Shown here: positions 20,785 to 29,632 of the stretch, one piece after another | How the letters are laid out: each line of letters starts with the position of its first letter | How positions within the stretch are numbered: the first letter of the stretch is position 1 | Source of the DNA: an uncultured Clostridia bacterium | Lineage (GTDB): Bacteria > Bacillota > Clostridia > Christensenellales > Aristaeellaceae | Length of the DNA stretch: 39,002 nucleotides | NCBI GenBank assembly: GCA_934615235.1 | Contig: CAKTTL010000018.1 | Location: 1-39,002 of the forward strand | Direction: 5' to 3' | Notes under the pieces: model-generated | Seen by the model: the letters and a program-made list of their open reading frames with translations, nothing else | What the model was told of the DNA's origin: nothing | Database searches by the model: none | Made by a program: the position numbers and the translations under genes

Positions 20785-22314
20785 TCAGCGGGCGTTGAAC
20801 TCGTCCAGCGCGATCTGATAGATCTCGATCATGCGGTCGATGTTCAGCTGCTTGAGGGTGTCGAGGTAGCTGTCGAACTCGTCGAGGGAGCGCTCGCCGG
20901 TGATGAAGGCGACGGTCTGCTCCTGCACGAAGGTGTTGACTTCGCTGTAGATGGCGGAGTATTCATCGGACAGTTCGCTGGGGACAGCGATATCGGCGAT
21001 GATGTACTTTTCAGCATCGTTGGCAGACCAGGCCTGCAGCGCCTGCTTCTGCTCTTCCCAGGCGTAATAGCTGCTCAGCTTCTGCACGAAGGGGCCTTCG
21101 CTCCAACCGAGGGTGTACTGCGCAAGCGCCTGCTGGACGGTTTTGCCGTCGGGGTTGTGGGTAATCAGATCAGTGTAAACGGGCGTGCCGTCCACCATGT
21201 TGTAGGTTTCACCTTCGATGCCGTAGTTCATCAGCATGCAGCCCGCATCGGTGTAGCAGTAGTTGAGGAACTTCATCGCGGTTTCGACGTCCTTGCAGCT
21301 GGTGCTGATCGCCGCCGCGCGGCCGGTCTGCAGCGCGTTGTCGTACTGGCCGCTCAGAGGACGGTCGCCCTTGTTGGCAACGGGAGTCGGCGCGCCGCCG
21401 AGTTCGAAGGTTTCATCACCGGCGCTCCGCGCCGCGGTGAGCATGTTGCCAATGCCGCTGCCGCCGAAGCCGACGGTCACACCGGAGATACCGTTGAGCA
21501 TGTTGGACTTCATCGTCGCGTCGTCCAGCGTGAGGAAGTTGTGATCGAAGAGGTTCTCTTCATAGAGCTTGTGGAGATATTCCAGCACGCCCTTGTAGTT
21601 CTCTTCGGAATAGCCGTAGTGAACCTTGCCGTCCACCTGATAGTAGCTGCCGCGAACGAGGCCGAACGCGCTGGTGAAGATGCCCATGTCCAGACCGCGG
21701 GTGGTCATGAACTGCCAGACGGCGGTCAGCGGAGCGGTCGCGCCCTTCTGGTCGCGGAAAGCGACGAGGACGTTGTAGAGATCATCGGCGGTTTCAGGCA
21801 TTTCCAGACCCAGCTCGTCGAGCCAGTCGGTGCGCACGATGATGCCGGCAGAGGTCTGCAGCTGACGGTCGCCGCGGATGAAGTTGAAGCCGTAGATGTG
21901 GCCTTCGGGCGTGGTGGCCTGCTTGAGCCATTCAGGATTGCTGTGGAGAACGTTGTAATAATCGGGAGCGTATTCTTCCAGCTTGTCTTCGATCGGCACA
22001 ATAACGCCGTCTTCAATCGCCTTGCTGGCGCTGCCGGGATAACGCGCCCAAGTCCAGTAAACGATGTCGGCGTATTCGCCGGAAGCGAGGTAGACGGAGA
22101 AATCGTTGGGGTGAATAACCTTCACCTGAACGCCGGTCTGCTTTTCCCATTCCTTGATGAAGGGAGTTTCTTCCCACGGGCCAAACTCGGTGATCGCGTC
22201 GTACTGGCTCCACGCCAGCGTCAGGGTCTTCTGTTCCTCCGCGGAAGCGGGCAGCGCCGCGAGCAGCGTGCAGAGCATCGCCAGCGACAGGAGGATGGAG
22301 AGCATCTTTTTCAT
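20785..22314 (-). CDS. Extracellular carbohydrate-binding protein of CUT1 ABC importer
   Basis: A 509-residue solute-binding protein of the large LipO-like family that pairs with LplB/YtcP permeases. A signal peptide (about residues 1-25, ending PASA-EE) is followed by a two-lobe domain with EWEKQTGVQVKVIHPND, TTPEGHIYGFNF, VRTDWLDELGLEMPETADDLYNV and KFLNYCYTDAGCMLMNYGIEG. The protein lacks a clear lipobox, which is odd for a Gram-positive binding protein. It is the first gene of the importer operon; AAAGGACGCAAACTC precedes the ATG and a TATAAT box lies at 22383-22388. The ligand is probably an oligosaccharide; its identity is unknown. Confidence 0.93.
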   Translation of the reverse strand: MKKMLSILLSLAMLCTLLAALPASAEEQKTLTLAWSQYDAITEFGPWEETPFIKEWEKQTGVQVKVIHPNDFSVYLASGEYADIVYWTWARYPGSASKAIEDGVIVPIEDKLEEYAPDYYNVLHSNPEWLKQATTPEGHIYGFNFIRGDRQLQTSAGIIVRTDWLDELGLEMPETADDLYNVLVAFRDQKGATAPLTAVWQFMTTRGLDMGIFTSAFGLVRGSYYQVDGKVHYGYSEENYKGVLEYLHKLYEENLFDHNFLTLDDATMKSNMLNGISGVTVGFGGSGIGNMLTAARSAGDETFELGGAPTPVANKGDRPLSGQYDNALQTGRAAAISTSCKDVETAMKFLNYCYTDAGCMLMNYGIEGETYNMVDGTPVYTDLITHNPDGKTVQQALAQYTLGWSEGPFVQKLSSYYAWEEQKQALQAWSANDAEKYIIADIAVPSELSDEYSAIYSEVNTFVQEQTVAFITGERSLDEFDSYLDTLKQLNIDRMIEIYQIALDEFNAR

Positions 22315-22382
22315 GAGTTTGCGTCCTTTCTGTGTCGATTCGTTCCAAAGCAGCGTCTCGAGCCGCCGCTTTCATCAGGCAC

Positions 22383-22388
22383 ATTATA
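22383..22388 (-). promoter_or_regulatory. -10 box of the ABC importer operon
   Basis: On the minus strand a perfect TATAAT about 69 bases before the start codon. The -35 region 17 bases upstream is only T-rich, so the promoter may need an activator. The leader is about 60 bases. Confidence 0.6.
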
Positions 22389-22504
22389 TCATAATGGGTT
22401 TTATAAAAAAGGAACCAAAATCAAACAAAGAGCGGGCAAAATCGGACGAATATACGAAAATATCCGCCAAAATCCGATTTTGACCGCTCCAACCCCGCCA
22501 AAAA

Positions 22505-22531
22505 AGCCGCGGCAAAGAAAATGCCGCGGCT
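22505..22531 (-). terminator. Intrinsic terminator downstream of the MATE gene
   Basis: AGCCGCGGCA (22505-22514) pairs with TGCCGCGGCT (22522-22531); on the minus strand it is followed by TTTTTTGGC. It would stop transcription coming from the MATE gene and the hairpin cluster before the ABC importer promoter. Confidence 0.82.
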
Positions 22532-22583
22532 CAAACCTGCCCGTCCCACGCCGCACGCACCTCCCTCCGAGGGGCGGATCAAG

Positions 22584-22878
22584 CCGTCAAAAAACTATCG
22601 TTTTTTGACGGAAGGAGACCCGCCTTCTGAAATCCTGCAGGATTTCCGGGCGAAGGCGGGACGGGGAAGGGATTTTTGACCGCAAGCGCAAGCGCTTGCT
22701 CCTTCAAAAATCCCGCATTTTCGCCGCACATGTCGCCGAAAATGATTAAAAATGAGAGGGCTGCGGCCCTCTCAAACTCTCCCGGGAATTTCATGGCGAA
22801 AAGCAGTTTCCCTTCGGAAAGAGGGGGCGTGGGGGAGAAAACCCTTACTTTTTCAAAAGGAAGGGTTTTCTCCCCCAC
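22584..22878. repeat. Cluster of long perfect hairpins
   Basis: No gene is seen between 22389 and 22893. Six stems follow each other: 22584-22611 (12 pairs), 22619-22660 (nine outer pairs, with an inner AAATCC/GGATTT), 22669-22714 (GGGATTTTTGA/TCAAAAATCCC), 22716-22744 (CATTTTCG/CGAAAATG), 22753-22774 (TGAGAGGGC/GCCCTCTCA) and 22829-22878 (18 perfect pairs). Most of these lack a following T run, so they are not ordinary terminators. The last one leads into AAAAAAACCGTCCCC, which recurs near 31300. Confidence 0.75.
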
Positions 22879-22893
22879 AAAAAAACCGTCCCC

Positions 22894-24297
22894 CTACCGT
22901 AACCCCCGTTTCTCCCGGAACTCTGCCAGCGCCGCCTGCCCCTGCGGCGTGACCGGGCGAACCCAGCGTCCCGTGTAGAGATGGCGGAGCATGAGAACGA
23001 GCCGAACGGGTTCGTCAATGTAGCAGCAGGCGAAAATGACGAGGAAGGGCGCATGGAGCTTCAGGCCGGTCAGACAGACCGCCGGGAGTACCATCGCATA
23101 CATGAAACAGATCTCGAGAACGGTGCCGTAGGTCGCGTCGCCCGAGGCGCGGAAGGTGTCGTTGTGCGTCCAGTTCGACATGCGGATTACCGCCGCAACG
23201 CAGTAAATGAGCAGCATCCCTACGCCGATGCGGTAGGACTCGCCCTGTAGGCTCATCGCGTGCAGCAGCGGCTCGTGTACGGCAATGAGGAAGAGACAGG
23301 CCAGCAGAATTGCGCTTGCGCACATCAAAATCAGCCGCTTCGCCCGCTCGTACGCCTCGTCCAGATTGCCCGCGCCGATCTCCTTGCCGACCAGCACCGA
23401 CGACGCGTTCGAGAAGCCCGCAAAGAAGCCGATGATAAAGCCCTCCAGCGTACGGAAGACCGCCGTCGCCGCGATTGCCTGCTCCGATTGCCGCCCGAGC
23501 ACGATGTTGATGACCATGTTGCCTACGCCGATCATCAGCTCGTTGCAGAGGATGAAGAAGCATTTGCGGAAATATTCCCGCAGGAATTCGCGCGTCCAGC
23601 GGAAATGCTTGCGGACGCTGAAAAGATACGCGTGCTTCTGGCGGCGCGAAAGCGCCCATATGACCAGTACGTTCACCAGACCCGCCATCACCGTCGCAAC
23701 CGCCGCGCCCTGAATGCCCAGCGCCGGCAGGCCGAACTTGCCGTAAATGAGCAGCCAGTTGAAAACAACGTTCGTCGCGACGGAAAAGAGCGCGCCGTAC
23801 ATCGGGATTTTGACCCGCTCCGTCGAACGCAGAAGCGCGCACATGGCCATGGAGTAAATCTGCAGCGGATACGCAAAGCCGACGATGCGCAGATAGCGCA
23901 CGCCGATCTCCTGAATGGCCGTCTTGTCCGTGTAGACGCGCATGACGAGCTGCGGCGCAAGCGTGGCAAGGCCGCAGAAAATCAGGCCGACCGTCATCAT
24001 GCAGCAGAGCGTGACGCCGTAGGCGCGGTTGATGCCGTCGTCGTCCTTCGCGCCCCAATACTGCGAGAAGAACAGCATGCCGCCGCCGACAAAGCCCCAA
24101 TAGCACGCGAACATCAGCGAGGTAAACTGCGCGCACAGGCCGATCGCGCCGACGCTCGTCTCGCCCAGCGGGGCGATCATCATCGTATCAACCATGCTGC
24201 CCGTCGTGGTGAGCAGATTCTGCAGCGCTACCGGCACCGCAATGACCATGACGCTCTTGAAAAATTCCCGCCAGGGAAACACGCCGCGTTTTTTCAT
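22894..24297 (-). CDS. MATE family efflux transporter
   Basis: A 467-residue membrane protein with about twelve helices in two six-helix halves, the MATE arrangement. Segments such as VALQNLLTTTGSMVDTMMIAPLG near the start and ALGIQGAAVATVMAGLVNVLVIW at the end of half one are typical. Members export drugs or cationic metabolites against sodium or protons; the substrate cannot be told. The start at 24297 is preceded by AAAGGAACTTACACC. It has its own promoter at 24341-24369. Confidence 0.92.
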   Translation of the reverse strand: MKKRGVFPWREFFKSVMVIAVPVALQNLLTTTGSMVDTMMIAPLGETSVGAIGLCAQFTSLMFACYWGFVGGGMLFFSQYWGAKDDDGINRAYGVTLCCMMTVGLIFCGLATLAPQLVMRVYTDKTAIQEIGVRYLRIVGFAYPLQIYSMAMCALLRSTERVKIPMYGALFSVATNVVFNWLLIYGKFGLPALGIQGAAVATVMAGLVNVLVIWALSRRQKHAYLFSVRKHFRWTREFLREYFRKCFFILCNELMIGVGNMVINIVLGRQSEQAIAATAVFRTLEGFIIGFFAGFSNASSVLVGKEIGAGNLDEAYERAKRLILMCASAILLACLFLIAVHEPLLHAMSLQGESYRIGVGMLLIYCVAAVIRMSNWTHNDTFRASGDATYGTVLEICFMYAMVLPAVCLTGLKLHAPFLVIFACCYIDEPVRLVLMLRHLYTGRWVRPVTPQGQAALAEFREKRGLR

Positions 24298-24340
24298 AGG
24301 TGTAAGTTCCTTTGCCTGATGTGATTGGATTATTCTTTAT

Positions 24341-24369
24341 ATCATATCGTGAACGCCGGAAAAATGCAA
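24341..24369 (-). promoter_or_regulatory. Promoter of the MATE gene
   Basis: On the minus strand TTGCAT (24364-24369), 17 bases, TATGAT (24341-24346). The -35 touches the right edge of the transketolase terminator hairpin (24369-24398). Confidence 0.65.
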
Positions 24370-24398
24370 GCCCGCCCGGAGAAAAATCCGGGCGGGCT
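24364..24398 (-). terminator. Intrinsic terminator after transketolase
   Basis: AGCCCGCCCGGA (24369-24380) pairs with TCCGGGCGGGCT (24387-24398), a 12-pair GC-rich stem followed on the minus strand by TGCATTTTT. The T tract is short and interrupted. Confidence 0.7.
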
Positions 24399-24417
24399 GT
24401 GTTGCGGCGTTACTGGC

Positions 24418-26394
24418 TTATTTCCCCAGCAGCTTCTTCGCTTCTTCCACGACGTGCTCGGTCGTGATGCCGTAGAGCGGGAAGAGCACCTTATACGGCG
24501 CGGACGCGCCGAAGGTATCGATGCCGATTACCTTGCCGTCCATGCCGACGTACTTGTACCACGGCATGGTCACGCCGGCTTCCATCGCGACGCGGGCGCG
24601 GACGGCGCGCGGCAGGACGGACTCCTTGTATTCCTCGCTCTGCTCGTCGAACAGCTTCATGCAGGGCATGGAGATGACGCGGGCCTTGACGCCGGCTTCC
24701 GCCAGGATGGGCTGCGCGGCCATGATCTGCTCCACCTCGGAGCCGGAGGCCATCAGCAGCACGTCGGGCGTGCCTTCGCAATCGGAGAGGATGTAGCCGC
24801 CCTTGAGCGCTTCGCGGCCGTCCTCGTTATAGGTGGGCAGGTTCTGGCGGGTGCTGACGATGCAGGTCGGGCGGCCGTCGGTCTGGCTGACATACCAGGC
24901 GGCGGCGGTTTCCTTGCCGTCGGCCGGGCGGTATACGAGCAGGTTCGGGATCGCGCGCAGGCCGGCCAGATGCTCGACAGGCTGATGCGTCGGGCCGTCC
25001 TCGCCCACGCCGATGGAGTCGTGCGTGAGGATGTAGGCGACCTTCTGCTTCATCATCGCGGAAAGGCGCATGCCGTTCTTCATGTAATCGCTGAAGCAGA
25101 AGAACGTGGCCGCGTAGGGGCGCAGGCCGCCGTGCAGCGCCATGGCGTTGCAGATGGCGCTCATCGCGTGCTCGCGAATGCCGAAGTGGATGTTGTTGCC
25201 CTCGGGCGTTTCGGCGGAGAAATAGCCGCTGTTTTTCATGTTGGACTTGTTGGACGGGCACAGGTCGGCGCTGCCGCCGAAGAGGTTCGGCAGATGCGCG
25301 GCCAGACGGTTGAGCGCCTCGCCGGAGGTGTTGCGCGTAGCGTTGCTGCCCTCGAACGCCCAGAAGGCGTCGTCATGCAGCAGGTCGCACGGCAGCTCGT
25401 CGGAGAACCAGACCTTCCATTCGGCGGCCAGCTCCGGATATTTCGCCGCGTACGCGGCAAAGAGTTCTTCCCATTCCTTCTCGGCCTTCGCGCCCTTTTC
25501 GGCCAGCTTGGCGGTGTGCTCGTACACTTCGGGCAGGACGGTGAAGCTTTCCTCCGGCATGCCGAGATTCTTCTTCGCGGCGGCGAGATTGTCCGGGCCG
25601 AGCGGTTCGCCGTGGGCGGAAGCGGTGCCCTGCTTGGCGGGGCAGCCGAAGCCGATGATCGTATGCGCGATGATCAGCGACGGGCGCGGGTCCTTCTTCG
25701 CCTCTTCGACGGCGGCGAGGATGTTCTCCCAGTCGTTGCCGTCGGCTACGTCGATCACCTGCCAGCCGTACGCGTCGAAGCGCTCGCCGACGTTCTCGCG
25801 GAAGGCGATATCGGTGCTGCCCTCGATGGTGATGTTGTTTCTGTCATAGATGCAGATCAGCTTGCCCAGCTGCAGCGTGCCGGCGAGGGAAGCCGCCTCA
25901 TGGCTGATGCCCTCCATCATGTCGCCGTCGCCGCAGGTGACGAAGGTGTAATGATCCATCACCGGGAAGCCTTCGCGGTTGAAGTGCGCGGCGATGTGCT
26001 TTTCCGCCATGGCGAAGCCGACGGCGTTGGCGACGCCCTGTCCGAGCGGGCCGGTCGTCGTTTCAACGCCCACGGTGTGGCCGTATTCCGGATGGCCGGG
26101 GCACTTGCTGCCAAGCTGACGGAACTGCCTGAGATCCTCGATTTTCATATCGCCCACGCCGTAAAGGTGGAACAGCGAATACAGCAGCGCGGAGCCGTGG
26201 CCGCCGGAAAGCACGTAACGGTCGCGGTTAACCCACTTGGGATCGGCGGGGTTGTACTTCATCACCTTGTCCCACAGGGCGTAGGCCGTCGGCGCGATGC
26301 CCATGGGCGCGCCCGGATGGCCGGACTTGGCGGCCTGCACCTGCTCGGCCGACAGGATACGGATGGTATTTACCACTTTCTGATCGATGTTCAT
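24418..26394 (-). CDS. tkt: Transketolase
   Basis: A 658-residue thiamine-diphosphate enzyme of normal length. The N-terminal domain has the ThDP site GDGDMMEGISHEAASLAGTL and SGGHGSALLYSLFHL; the middle domain has GIREHAMSAICNAMALHGG. It moves two-carbon units between ketoses and aldoses, linking pentose phosphates to glycolysis. The frame is open upstream to 26721, but the ATG at 26394 is chosen because GGGAGG precedes it and the protein then begins as in relatives. It may be cotranscribed with the DUF2461 gene upstream (70-base gap with a small GC hairpin). No second, split transketolase is present. Confidence 0.97.
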   Translation of the reverse strand: MNIDQKVVNTIRILSAEQVQAAKSGHPGAPMGIAPTAYALWDKVMKYNPADPKWVNRDRYVLSGGHGSALLYSLFHLYGVGDMKIEDLRQFRQLGSKCPGHPEYGHTVGVETTTGPLGQGVANAVGFAMAEKHIAAHFNREGFPVMDHYTFVTCGDGDMMEGISHEAASLAGTLQLGKLICIYDRNNITIEGSTDIAFRENVGERFDAYGWQVIDVADGNDWENILAAVEEAKKDPRPSLIIAHTIIGFGCPAKQGTASAHGEPLGPDNLAAAKKNLGMPEESFTVLPEVYEHTAKLAEKGAKAEKEWEELFAAYAAKYPELAAEWKVWFSDELPCDLLHDDAFWAFEGSNATRNTSGEALNRLAAHLPNLFGGSADLCPSNKSNMKNSGYFSAETPEGNNIHFGIREHAMSAICNAMALHGGLRPYAATFFCFSDYMKNGMRLSAMMKQKVAYILTHDSIGVGEDGPTHQPVEHLAGLRAIPNLLVYRPADGKETAAAWYVSQTDGRPTCIVSTRQNLPTYNEDGREALKGGYILSDCEGTPDVLLMASGSEVEQIMAAQPILAEAGVKARVISMPCMKLFDEQSEEYKESVLPRAVRARVAMEAGVTMPWYKYVGMDGKVIGIDTFGASAPYKVLFPLYGITTEHVVEEAKKLLGK

Positions 26395-26464
26395 TGGTGA
26401 ACCTCCCTCGATATTGTGCCCGGTTGGGGGAAGAACTCCCCCCGCTATCTCATACCCGCCGCCT

Positions 26465-27175
26465 TTACAGCGCGGGCAGTGAGTCGATGGGTGTGTTTTC
26501 CGCGCAGGCGCGGAGGAGACGATACAGCGGCGCAGCCGTCCTGAACCCTTCGGCAATCTGCCGGGCCAGTTCAGGGCGCGCCAGCTCGTCCAGGTTTTCC
26601 ACGCTGTGCTCGCAGAACACGCACTTGCGGCGATAGATTTCGCCCAGCGCCGCGTCCATTCCTTCCGGCGGCTGATGCTGCCGCTGGTAGCTTTCGCCGC
26701 GGATTTCGTACTGCGCGGCAAAATCCGGCGCGCTTACTATATTTTTAACATATGCGGGCTTTTCGCGCAAGATGCGACGCAAATTTTCCATCGATTCCGG
26801 CCGCATTTGATAAAAACCGCACCCCCAATCGGCCGCATCGGCGGAAATTTCAAAGTAGAAGCAGCACGAATCGCCCTTCATTTCTCCAATGGGGTTGAAG
26901 CTGAGCCACATATGATCGCGCAGCGGCGATTTATCGCGGCTGAAGCGCACGTCGCGCCAGATACGGCTGACCGCGCGCGACGGGCGCGGATCGATGCGCG
27001 GATCGATTTCCTGCGCGACGGGCGCAAGTTCCTGCGCCAAGAGAACGAGCGGCCGTTTGACCGCCCGCTCGAACAGATCACGGTTCTCGTTGAGGAACTC
27101 GCGATTATTATTAAATTTTACCGCCGCGAAAAACGCGAGCGTTTCCATCGAAAAACCTTCGAAACAATCAGGCAT
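26465..27175 (-). CDS. DUF2461 (TIGR02453-type) family protein
   Basis: A 236-residue cytoplasmic protein of a widespread uncharacterised family. Marks are the start region LAFFAAVKFNNNREFLNENRDLFE, RAVSRIWRDVRFSRDKSPLRDHMW and GCGFYQMRPESMENLR. No enzyme function is established. The ATG at 27175 has GAGGAG upstream and overlaps the stop of the large surface protein gene by eight bases (27168-27175), so translation is coupled. The pairing of this family with a surface protein is not something I recognise. Confidence 0.82.
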   Translation of the reverse strand: MPDCFEGFSMETLAFFAAVKFNNNREFLNENRDLFERAVKRPLVLLAQELAPVAQEIDPRIDPRPSRAVSRIWRDVRFSRDKSPLRDHMWLSFNPIGEMKGDSCCFYFEISADAADWGCGFYQMRPESMENLRRILREKPAYVKNIVSAPDFAAQYEIRGESYQRQHQPPEGMDAALGEIYRRKCVFCEHSVENLDELARPELARQIAEGFRTAAPLYRLLRACAENTPIDSLPAL

Positions 27176-29357
27176 CCGGATTCTCCTCGTCCTGTTCAAT
27201 GGCCTGCTCGGCCGTTTCTTCCGGCTGCTGGCCGCGGGCGAAGCGCTGGCTGCGCGCGAACGCCTGCGGATCCTGCGGCTGACGGTCGTACGCGCTGCGG
27301 CGCACGTCGTTCGTCGCGCGGCTGATGCGATACTGCGTCTCTCCGCCGGAAACGAGCGCAGCCTCGTCGTCCGTCATGGGCGTGCCGCTCTCCTCGGGTT
27401 CGGCCGCGTACTGGCCGCGGGAGGAGCGCATGCGGTGCAGGTAGCTGCTGCCCGCTTCGGTCGGTTCCGCGTCGTAGCGCGGCGCGTCGCCGGTCACGTC
27501 GAAGGTACGCATTTCGCGCTCCTCGCGCGGGGCGTAATGCGGCCTGACAGGCTCGTCGTATTCGTCCTCGTTCGGCATCTGCGCGCGATACGTCTCTTCC
27601 TCAGGCGGCTGATAGGCCGGCTCCTCGGCGGGCTGTTCAGTGTAGCGGCGGCTGCGCGCGCGGCGCGGCGCGGCCGCGTAATCGCGGCGGGAACCGCGTT
27701 CCATGCTGTCGATCACAACCTCGCGGCCGCCTCCGCGCGGGCCGTCGCCCCTGGGCAGCTGGTTCTTCTTGCGATCCGCCACGACAAGCAGCGTAACCGC
27801 AACCAGGATGACCAGCAGCAGGCCGGCCAGCACGTACAGCAGCACGCGGCCGGTGGAAGTTCCTTCATTCTGGCCGTCGTTGAACGGGGAAACGTCCACG
27901 GAAACCGTTTCGGTCGGTTCGGGCGTCGCGGTCGGAACGGGGGTGGGCACGGGCGTGGGCGTCGGAGTCGGCGCGGGCGCGACGTACGTCACCTTGACGA
28001 TGTTGGATTCAAACTTATGCTCTTCGCCGGCGCTGTCCTTCATGGTCGCGGTGAACTGAATCTGACCGCCCATGGTGGTGGTGAACATCTTGGCGAAGGT
28101 CACGGTCTCGTTGGGCTGGATCACGTCGATGGTCTTTACCTTCGTGCTGCCCTCGGAGATGACGACGTTTTCCGCCGCCAGGCGGCCGAAGTTCGTCACC
28201 TTCACGAGGAAGGCGATTTCGGACGGCTCGGTGTAGATAATCTCGCGGTCGGCTTCGACAAGCACTTCGAGGTCGGGGACGATCGCGTCGTCGCCCAGGG
28301 TTTCCTTCACGTCCTCGGCCGTCTGAATGGTCAGCTCATTCGAGGTGAAGGTCACCGTCGCGCCGGAGGAATCAAGCGCGGTAACGGTAAACTTGTAGGT
28401 GCCGCTGTTGCTGACGGTGATGGATTTCTTGATGGAATATTCTTTCTTCGCACCCAGCGTGACGCCGCTTTCAATGCTGCCCAGCGTCGCGTCGGTGACG
28501 GCGAGCTTGATATATTCCATATCGCCCTTGTTGGTAATGGTGCAGTCCAGCTCGACCTTATCGCCCTTGTTGACGATGAGCGACTTGGCGGAAAGCTGCA
28601 CCAGCACGTCGACGGTGGCCACTTCGATGGTCTTCTCGCCGCCGGAGGTCTTGTTCTGCTTTTCTTCGCTGCCCTCGAGGTAGCTGTAGGTGATCGTCGG
28701 CCTGGTCGTAACGGCCGACGCGCCCATGACGAACTCATTCGTCAGCTCCACCGACTGGCCCACGCCCAGCAGCGCGCAGGTAAGCGGCTCGGTATCCGGC
28801 AGACCCTCGTCGGTGATCTGGATGTTGCTGATATCGACGGTGCCGGTGTTGGTCAGCAGGTAGGAGATGGCCGTGTTTTGTCCCTCGACGGCCTTGGTGG
28901 GGGCGGTGCGCTGCACGTGCAGCTTCGGCGTCGCCTGCTGGAAGGTGATGGCCTTTGCGATCGGCCGCGAGACGGCGTTGACGTTGCCGTCCGCGTCGGT
29001 CACCTTATAGCTGGCGATATAGGTGATTTTGCCGGCGTTGAGCTGCTCCTGCGTGACGGTCCAGCTGCCGCTGTAGCTGGCGCTGCTGCCGGGCGCAAGG
29101 TTCGCCGTGCCGCCGCTGCCAAACGACGCGCAGACGTTCTTCGCCGGGTCGTAGAGCGTGACGGAAATCGCGTCCCCGTCGTCGGAGACGTTGATGACGT
29201 TGATATTGACGCGGACGGTTCCTTCGCCGGTCAGGACGGCTTGCGAGACTTCCATTTCGCACACGATCGGATCGTCCGCCAGCGCGACGGCCGCAAACAG
29301 AACCATCAGCGCCGTCAGGCAAAACAGAAGCGCTCTTTTCACGAGTTTGTTTTTCAT
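27168..29357 (-). CDS. Large membrane-anchored surface protein with CARDB-like repeats and charged cytoplasmic tail
   Basis: A 729-residue protein. Signal peptide (about 1-28, ending VALA), then an extracellular part of about 450 residues made of several beta-sandwich repeats resembling CARDB/DUF11 adhesion modules (NTGTVDISNIQITD, NKGDMEYIKLAV, NFGRLAAENVVIS). A Pro/Thr linker (PTPTPTPVPTPVPTATPEP) leads to one membrane helix near residues 504-527. About 200 residues then lie in the cytoplasm, rich in Arg, Glu, Tyr and Pro and probably disordered. A start 16 codons upstream is possible, but the ATG at 29357 gives a normal signal peptide. The ribosome binding site GGGAGGGG is separated from it by a UUCG hairpin. 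Function unknown; adhesion or signalling is possible. Confidence 0.8.
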   Translation of the reverse strand: MKNKLVKRALLFCLTALMVLFAAVALADDPIVCEMEVSQAVLTGEGTVRVNINVINVSDDGDAISVTLYDPAKNVCASFGSGGTANLAPGSSASYSGSWTVTQEQLNAGKITYIASYKVTDADGNVNAVSRPIAKAITFQQATPKLHVQRTAPTKAVEGQNTAISYLLTNTGTVDISNIQITDEGLPDTEPLTCALLGVGQSVELTNEFVMGASAVTTRPTITYSYLEGSEEKQNKTSGGEKTIEVATVDVLVQLSAKSLIVNKGDKVELDCTITNKGDMEYIKLAVTDATLGSIESGVTLGAKKEYSIKKSITVSNSGTYKFTVTALDSSGATVTFTSNELTIQTAEDVKETLGDDAIVPDLEVLVEADREIIYTEPSEIAFLVKVTNFGRLAAENVVISEGSTKVKTIDVIQPNETVTFAKMFTTTMGGQIQFTATMKDSAGEEHKFESNIVKVTYVAPAPTPTPTPVPTPVPTATPEPTETVSVDVSPFNDGQNEGTSTGRVLLYVLAGLLLVILVAVTLLVVADRKKNQLPRGDGPRGGGREVVIDSMERGSRRDYAAAPRRARSRRYTEQPAEEPAYQPPEEETYRAQMPNEDEYDEPVRPHYAPREEREMRTFDVTGDAPRYDAEPTEAGSSYLHRMRSSRGQYAAEPEESGTPMTDDEAALVSGGETQYRISRATNDVRRSAYDRQPQDPQAFARSQRFARGQQPEETAEQAIEQDEENPDA

Positions 29358-29430
29358 TTCCTTGCACCCGAAGGTGCACCCCTCCCTTCCGGACTTGAAA
29401 CGCATACATTAGCACGGTAAATCTATTAAC

Positions 29431-29459
29431 ATTGTAGACCATTTTCGGTAACCTGTCAA
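29431..29459 (-). promoter_or_regulatory. Promoter of the surface protein operon
   Basis: On the minus strand perfect TTGACA (29454-29459), 17 bases, TACAAT (29431-29436). The leader to 29357 is about 65 bases. Confidence 0.85.
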
Positions 29460-29584
29460 TCAATAAACGTCACACTTTCGTAAAAAAGGCGCGCCGAAAG
29501 GCCCTACAGAACATAGAACGTGCTAACAGCGCGGTTTATTCATCCCGCGCGCCGGGGAATTGCTGGCAAAACGCGCGGCGAAGC

Positions 29585-29632
29585 CGCCGAAAAAAAGAAA
29601 ACCGGAAGCCTTTTCAGGTTCCCGGTTTCTCT
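29585..29632 (-). terminator. Intrinsic terminator after the GH27/zinc-ribbon gene pair
   Basis: On the minus strand GAAACCGGGAACC pairs with GGCTTCCGGTTTTC around a short loop and is followed by TTTTTTTC. The stop codon of the 71-residue gene lies inside the first arm. Confidence 0.8.

Noticed and set aside
26395..26721. N-terminal extension of transketolase
   Set aside because: It overlaps the DUF2461 gene in another frame; GGAGG and the family start support 26394.
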